In this document: in pieces, positions 58,487 to 64,000 of the stretch | Position numbering within the stretch: position 1 is the first letter of the stretch | Layout: every line of letters starts with the position of its first letter | NCBI GenBank assembly: GCA_015832175.1 | Contig: WJXW01000002.1 | Location: 1,488,001 to 1,552,000 of the forward strand | Direction: 5' to 3' | Source of the DNA: Paraphaeosphaeria minitans | Taxonomy: Eukaryota; Ascomycota; Dothideomycetes; Pleosporales; Didymosphaeriaceae | DNA: 64,000 bases | Position numbers and translations under genes: made by a program | Notes under the pieces: generated by a model | What the model was told of the DNA's origin: nothing | The model's input: only the letters and a program-made list of their open reading frames with translations | Databases searched by the model: none

Positions 58487-60991
58487 ATGGAGCGCTCCAG
58501 CGACCTCTTTCTCATCAACGACCAGGATGTCGCCTACGAGCAGGACATCCAGCGCAATCCCGGCAGCGTCAAGCCGTGGCTGGACTACTACGGCTTCAAG
58601 AAGTCGCGCGGCAGCCTGCTGGAGCAGGCGTTTGTTCTCGAGCGCGCCTGCACCACGCTGCCGCGCTCCTACAAGCTCTGGAAGCTCTACCTCGAGCTGC
58701 GCACCAAGCACCTCGAGAAGAAGAACCCCGCCAAGTATGCGCCGCACTACGTCAAGGTCAATGCCCTGTTCGAGCGCGCCCTGGTGCTGCTTAACAAGAT
58801 GCCGCGCATTTGGGACATGTACCTCAACTTCCTCATGCAGCAGCCGCTGGTCACCACCACCCGCCGCACCTTCGATCGCGCCCTGCGAGCCCTCCCCCTT
58901 ACACAGCACAACCGCATCTGGGCGCTCTACAGGCCCTTCGCGACCTCTGCGTCCGGAGAAACGGCCGTCAAGATATGGCGGCGCTACATGCAGATACACC
59001 CGGAAGATGCGGAGGATTTCATCGAGCTGCTCAAGGACATGCGCAAGTACACAGAGGCCGTCAAAAAGTACATGGAGATCCTCAACAGCCCCAAGTTCAA
59101 GAGCAAGGACGCAAAGGGACCCTTCCAGTTCTGGACCGAGATGATTGATCTACTCATCGACCACGCCAAGGACATCGAAACCGGCGACGACAGCGGCATT
59201 GATGTTGAGAAGATCATCAGGAGTGGCATCTCCAAATTTCCTGATCAGCGCGGCATTTTGTGGGTCGGACTGGCACGCTATTGGATGAACAAGAACGAGT
59301 ACGAAAAAGCCCGTGATGTCTTCGAGGAGGGCGTCACCACCGTGATGACGGTCCGCGACTTTTCTGTCGTCTTCGACACGTACGTAGAGGCCGAGGAGAC
59401 CTTGATTGGAATCAAGCTGCAGGAGGCTGCTGCTCGGTCCGATAAGGACAATGTGGATCAAGACGCCGACGCGGACCTAGACATCCGGATGGTCCGCTTC
59501 GAGTCGCTAATGCAGCGGCGAACTTTCCTATTGAACGATGTTATGCTAAGGCAGAACCCGCATAATGTCCTTGAATGGGAGAAGCGCGTCGCGTTGTGGG
59601 GCGATAACAGCAAAGAGGTGGTGCAGACGTACACCGACGCCATAGCCGCCATAAATCCCAAAAAGGCAGTCGGCAAGTTTCATGAGCTGTGGACTGCATA
59701 CGCAAAATTTTACGAAGCCGGCGGGGATCTTCAAAATGCCCGTGTCATCATGGAGAAAGCGGTGAAGGTGCCTTTCAAGTCGGTCGCCGAATTAGCCGAG
59801 ATGTGGTGCGAGTGGGTGGAGATGGAGCTGCGCCATGAGAACTTCGACAGAGCTGTCGAGATTATCGCCAAGGCAACACAAGCCCCGAAGAGGTCTACCG
59901 TGGACTACTTCGACGAGTCACTGACCCCGCAGCAAAGGGTACACAAGAGCTGGAAGTTGTGGAGTGTCTATCTCGATCTTGTGGAGAGTGTGAGCACACT
60001 GGAAGAAACCAAGAAGGTATATGAGAGAGTATTCGAGCTTCGCATCGCCACGCCGCAGACCATCGTCAATTACGCCAACCTTCTTGAAGAGAACAGTTAT
60101 TTTGAAGACTCCTTCAAGGTCTACGAACGAGGACTGGATCTTTTCAGCTACCCTGTCGCATTCGAGATATGGAATCTGTATCTGACCAAGGCGGTCGATC
60201 GGAAGATCGGCATGGAGCGGTTAAGAGATTTATTTGAGCAAGCTGTGGAAGGGTGTCCACCCAAGTTCGCAAAGGTGCTGTACCTTATGTACGGTGCACT
60301 CGAAGAAGACCGCGGCTTAGCACGACATGCCATGCGCATCTACCAGCGTGCTACCGAGGCAGTCGCTGACGAAGACCGCATGGAGATGTTCAATTTCTAC
60401 ATCACCAAGTCGGCCTCCAATTTTGGTCTCACATCCACACGACCAATCTACGAACGCGCCATATCAGCGTTGCCTGATGGCGAGGCTAAGGAGATGTGTC
60501 TCAAATTCGCCGAGATGGAAAGACGATTGGGTGAAATCGACAGAGCCAGAGCTATCTATGGCCACGCGAGCCAGTTCTGTGATCCGAGGACCAGTCCAGA
60601 GTTCTGGAAGAAGTGGGAATCGTTCGAAGTGCAACACGGAAACGAGGACACTTACAAGGAAATGCTTCGGATCAAGCGGAGTGTTCAAGCTCAGTACAAG
60701 TACTTACCATTTCGTCTCCTGTTTGTATATATAGCGCTAACGGCATGTAGCACCGATGTCAGTTTCATCGCCTCCCAGGCAGTCGCACGAGGTCAGCAAA
60801 ATGGAAATGGCGAGCACGTCAACGGCGATGCAGCGGAGGGCGAAGACGCAATGGCCGCCTTTGAACGTCAAGCAAAAGCTCCATCCGGCTTCGTCGCTGC
60901 CAGCACAGGACCTCAGGGCGGCAACATCAAATCCGACGCCGCAGCCCCTGCCGCCAACCCAGACGCTATCGACCTCGACGATGACCTATGA
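58487..60991 (+). CDS. SYF1: pre-mRNA splicing factor Syf1 (HAT-repeat protein of the Prp19/NineTeen complex)
   Basis: Exons 58487..60699 and 60751..60991, 817 aa. The start MERSSDLFLINDQDVAYEQD is followed by RNPGSVKPWLDYYGFKKSRG, the first of about a dozen HAT repeats running to residue about 720; each shows the W..Y....E and P...W..Y pattern (LWKLYLELRTK, IWDMYLNFLMQ, LWSVYLDLVES, IWNLYLTKAVD). The 51-nt intron is stop-free and divisible by three; removing it gives QYNTDVSFIASQAV. The acidic tail ends in DAIDLDDDL. Family role: a scaffold of the NTC in the activated spliceosome. An in-frame ATG at 58427 would add 20 basic residues. Confidence 0.94.
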   Translation: MERSSDLFLINDQDVAYEQDIQRNPGSVKPWLDYYGFKKSRGSLLEQAFVLERACTTLPRSYKLWKLYLELRTKHLEKKNPAKYAPHYVKVNALFERALVLLNKMPRIWDMYLNFLMQQPLVTTTRRTFDRALRALPLTQHNRIWALYRPFATSASGETAVKIWRRYMQIHPEDAEDFIELLKDMRKYTEAVKKYMEILNSPKFKSKDAKGPFQFWTEMIDLLIDHAKDIETGDDSGIDVEKIIRSGISKFPDQRGILWVGLARYWMNKNEYEKARDVFEEGVTTVMTVRDFSVVFDTYVEAEETLIGIKLQEAAARSDKDNVDQDADADLDIRMVRFESLMQRRTFLLNDVMLRQNPHNVLEWEKRVALWGDNSKEVVQTYTDAIAAINPKKAVGKFHELWTAYAKFYEAGGDLQNARVIMEKAVKVPFKSVAELAEMWCEWVEMELRHENFDRAVEIIAKATQAPKRSTVDYFDESLTPQQRVHKSWKLWSVYLDLVESVSTLEETKKVYERVFELRIATPQTIVNYANLLEENSYFEDSFKVYERGLDLFSYPVAFEIWNLYLTKAVDRKIGMERLRDLFEQAVEGCPPKFAKVLYLMYGALEEDRGLARHAMRIYQRATEAVADEDRMEMFNFYITKSASNFGLTSTRPIYERAISALPDGEAKEMCLKFAEMERRLGEIDRARAIYGHASQFCDPRTSPEFWKKWESFEVQHGNEDTYKEMLRIKRSVQAQYKYLPFRLLFVYIALTACSTDVSFIASQAVARGQQNGNGEHVNGDAAEGEDAMAAFERQAKAPSGFVAASTGPQGGNIKSDAAAPAANPDAIDLDDDL

Positions 60992-62581
60992 CGACTTTAC
61001 GATCCTGCGTAGACAGGCAGGAAGAATCCCTCTCTTTGTGCATTCCACGGCGTTCTCGGTATTACCTGCTCTTCACTTTTCAGTTCTTTCTCGCTCGTGT
61101 AAATGTTTCTTCTCTGCCCTTGATAGGGATTGTTTTCAATGTGCCAAGCACATATTTCGAGGTGGATACCTAGTTGCATACCCGGCGTTGATACCTGTGG
61201 ATGGTTCAAAATGAAGGATAACACTGTGGGCTGGACGGAGCTGGCATGAGGGTTTCTTTTGTCAGGTTGAGGAAAAAGATGTATCAGCTGGACGGGGCTT
61301 GGGTGGGTTGTGCGATGGCGCGAGGCTCACGCTTTGCTGCTGCGCACAGGACATGATGAGCAGCCCGGAAGTGCTAGTTTTCTTCTATCTGGATGTCATA
61401 TATTGAAACTTTGCTCAAAAATACTGAAAAAGACTATCTCCTCATCACGACTTCACTTTTCGGTCTGACACGGGTTGCGTGTGGTGCGGCAGGCAAGATG
61501 AAACGAAACCTAGCGCCACGATGCAAGCACTGCGCCTCGCTGACCCCTTTTGGCGGTTGCAGGCCCCATCAAGTGGATGTTTCTAATAGATAACAATGAA
61601 CGGCGCCCGTTGACCGGTAAGGGGCAATGTATGTGAAATGAAGATGCCGCAGTACCGTAGGTATCGCGAGCACCTCTACTTCCAGGGCGATCTCTTATTT
61701 ACTGCGAGACGAGCACATCTCGAATTACGGTACCTAGCGAAAGAGCGCTTCCAGCTCACATGACGTCAGATCCGTCGCGATTGTCCTCCAACGCTCAACA
61801 TCTAGCTAATAAGTCCGTAGTGTGCGTCATGCCATGGTAAGAAAGGATAAGCTGCCAATTGCTTGAGTTGGAGGCACTGGCATTGTAACTGCTGCGTAGG
61901 CTTAGGCATGCATGCATGCACAGTGGGGAGCAAACGAATTGGTGTGATGCAATGATGCTTCGTGAGTGGGTGTTGCGTACATGATGCTCCTTCCGTTTGC
62001 CTTGGGTGGGTATATCAGATGTTTTCCCATGTCTGTGGGCTTTGTTTCAATAACACAAAGCCTTGGGGACGACCCTCGCACATTATTCGATTTACACAGA
62101 CGCTCACTCTAACAAGATTTAGCGGAAAGTACGTTTTTTCCGGCTGCGCATACTAATATGGGGTCATGGTGCAAGCCATCTGAACTAAGAGAGCATGTAT
62201 AGTCCACGCGAGCTTCGATGCGGCAGGCTTGGTTTTAGGGTACCTCCAAGCGGTCTTGTACAAGGGTCTCAATATTCCCAGTCTGCAAGCCGCATACGTC
62301 TTTTGTCATCTTTAACAGCCTGGTCGTATAAGGCGTTCGCCTTTCCCTTGGCTACATAGCCCTTATTGGCTCTTCGAGACGTTTACGCACTTGGAGAGTT
62401 CCGTGGATTTTCTTTCTGCACGAGCAATACCAAAACTTTAGCTTCATGAGAGTTTGAGATTATAGGTAGAAATCCGCCAGTGCCAACGGACTACCGAAAT
62501 ATGATGAACTCGCATCATTCTAGACATTGGAAGAACAGGGACACGCTTGCAGCAGCATCGTATCAGAAAAATATGGGATTC
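60992..62581. other. gene-free stretch
   Basis: About 1.6 kb. No recognised gene. A short GCATGCATGCATGCA run lies at about 61907-61921. Confidence 0.5.
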
Positions 62582-63430
62582 TCAAGAATGGTTCGAACCG
62601 TCAGATGTCGATATTCTCCCAATTTTGGTCCTCTCTTGCATCGCCTCGATTTCCGGAGCGTTTGTGGTCGTGTAAGCTTCCACTGATGCACCGGTGTCTT
62701 CAATCTTGTGTATCTGCCTTGATCTATCAATCTCCTTCGGTTGGACTGCAGCGTCCATCATCTCATGTATTTGATCGTCTAGGGCCTCGTGCGCATATTT
62801 CTCCTTGTTCATCCCCTGACCGTCGAGTTTGGGCTTTGCGGTGTACGTTTCGTCCCTTAGAGATCCGTTTCTGGATTTTTCGACGAATGACCAGGTATGC
62901 AATGATGACAAATGCGATTGCTCCTCAAATACTAATGTCCAAGCCGATTCTTAACCTTGATCAGGTACCCAGCGATGTTGACGTTCCTGAAGTAGACGTT
63001 GGAATATCTGCGGAGGTGTTAGTCTTTAATGCTTCCGTGGGCCTTGTAGCTACTATGGAGCTCGTAGGCGTGGACACCACGTCTACCTGGACGGGTTTCT
63101 TTAACAGGATGTTTTCCGTCACCGTCAAGACGTTAAAGTTGGAATCCCCAGATATCGTCAGAAATTGATCACTCTTCCATTTTCCTGCAACTGTATAACC
63201 ATCAACTTGGTAAAAAATGTACTTAGAATCCGTTGCGAAGTTTCTTACGGGGATCTTATACCCACCACATGCTATTAGAGGCCCATCATCCCACTGCCAT
63301 CAGATCCTTGTATTTACATCGGTAGCAACCATAAACTTTTGGAAGTTATTGTCTTAAACCCCGAGCGAATATTTTGTGCTCTGAGGTTTTGCAAGGCTCG
63401 GTAAGATGAATACGAAAGCAAAACTGCACT
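62582..63430 (-). pseudogene. decayed single-pass membrane protein with Ser/Thr-rich ectodomain
   Basis: On the minus strand, one frame starting near 63420 reads FAFVFILPSLAKPQSTKYSL. After a TAA it continues DNNFQKFMVATDVNTRI, meets a TGA, and continues WQWDDGPLIACGGYKIPVRN and YQVDGYTVAGKWKSDQFLTI into a Ser/Thr/Pro-rich stretch (VSTPTSSIVATRPTE, DIPTSTSGTSTS). A likely intron (about 62965..62923, GTACCT donor) then leads to a membrane helix GAIAFVIIAYLVIRRKIQKR. The charged tail (KPKLDGQGMNKEKYAHEALD) is in the next frame, to a stop at 62582. Two nonsense codons and a frame change make it a relic, unless splicing hides them. It resembles fungal WSC/mucin-like surface proteins in layout only. 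The 5' end is not found. Confidence 0.5.
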
Positions 63431-63999
63431 TTTAGTACTCACTATGTACAGCAGAATCATCTAGACGTGCTGCTCTAAATTGCTATGCTTAATGATGTGT
63501 GTGCATCAAGGCATCCTGTACCTTGATACTGATAGAGGCAGCTTGCTGGACCCGGAACGCACTTTTCCAAGCTCGAGGGTATCTTGATTGTTTCCCAAGA
63601 ACGAACCCATGTCGCCTTGCCTTGCCTGGGGGTGAGTCAACACCTTGGACGGAAACGAGGTCATAGCGTCTCCGGATGTTGTGCATCGTCAATCGGGTTG
63701 CCAAGTAATAGTGGTCATTACTGTGAAGAGATTGTGTGCCTGACGCGGTCTGACCGTTGATGCATCCAGAACCCGACATTGTCAGTGTATTCCAACTATT
63801 GCGAGCTTCCCATCAGATATTCCAGCAGACAGATAGATCAAAAGTGCAGTCTGAGCTAACAGTACACCCACATCAGCTTGGCTTGCGAAATAACAAGGTC
63901 ATATCGATGTGGCGGAAGTCTCCTTGGGGAGAGACAGTTAGGTCCGCCACATTTGAAACATTCCACGCAAAATTGAGACATCAATATCCACGAGGCTGA
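63431..63999. other. right-edge stretch, no gene assigned
   Basis: Short frames on both strands. A minus-strand frame with an ATG at 63779 (about 96 codons) could be a 5' exon of the decayed membrane protein, because it is open and ends near a CAAG|GTACAG donor-like site at about 63524. This is only a possibility. Confidence 0.3.
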
Positions 64000-64000
64000 G

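Noticed and set aside
58184..58999. A 271-codon open frame on the minus strand
   Set aside because: It is antisense to the Syf1 N-terminus in a GC-rich region; Syf1 HAT repeats on the other strand are unmistakable.

Overview
This is nuclear DNA of a filamentous ascomycete (Pezizomycotina; Dothideomycetes is my best guess, by inference). Genes sit on both strands and carry short introns of about 45-155 nt with GT..AG ends and CTAAC/CTGAC branch sites. The proteins are of fungal type: cutinase, GH127 and GH131 secreted enzymes, an NRPS, a MATE exporter, a Mep ammonium permease and Pex12. I see no rRNA, tRNA, CRISPR array or intact transposon. Exon coordinates were derived by eye from splice signals, reading phase and remembered family conservation. 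No searches were run.

Layout. 0-7 kb: a Baeyer-Villiger monooxygenase fragment running off the left edge, a decayed 3' end of an iron-type alcohol dehydrogenase, a DJ-1/Hsp31-like protein, an MFS transporter and a two-exon coiled-coil protein. 7-8.8 kb: a gene-free stretch with five different simple repeats. 8.8-15 kb: three secreted plant-surface enzymes in tandem on the + strand (GH127, GH131, cutinase-like). 15-17.5 kb: a tail-anchored hypothetical protein and an unrecognised open frame. 17.6-21.4 kb: a one-module NRPS (A-T-C). 22.7-24.1 kb: a broken AAAP amino-acid transporter. 25.6-27.5 kb: a DUF4396 membrane protein and a thioredoxin-like protein. 28.4-34.7 kb: a CSC1/TMEM63 channel, an uncharacterised multi-pass protein and an ammonium permease. 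34.7-37.7 kb: tandem repeats and the frameshifted start of an SDR epimerase. 37.8-43.2 kb: Pex12, a divergent PQ-loop protein and a MATE transporter. 43.2-49.4 kb: a gene-poor stretch holding one EutQ-type cupin gene whose ATG is split by an intron. 49.4-61 kb: a dense housekeeping block with an F-box/UIM protein, an acid-ceramidase-like hydrolase, a U1A/U2B''-type RRM protein, the V-ATPase D subunit and Syf1. 62.5-63.5 kb: a decayed single-pass membrane protein.

Two themes stand out. First, gene structure is extreme in places: a 7-nt microexon in the U1A/U2B'' gene, an 11-nt microexon in the V-ATPase D gene, an A|TG start codon split by an intron, and several stop-free introns whose length is a multiple of three. 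Second, four gene relics lie in the accessory stretches: Fe-ADH, AAAP transporter, SDR epimerase and a membrane protein. The AAAP relic beside the NRPS may record a decaying secondary-metabolite locus. I found no clearly new multi-gene system; the closest candidate is the compact A-T-C NRPS locus.
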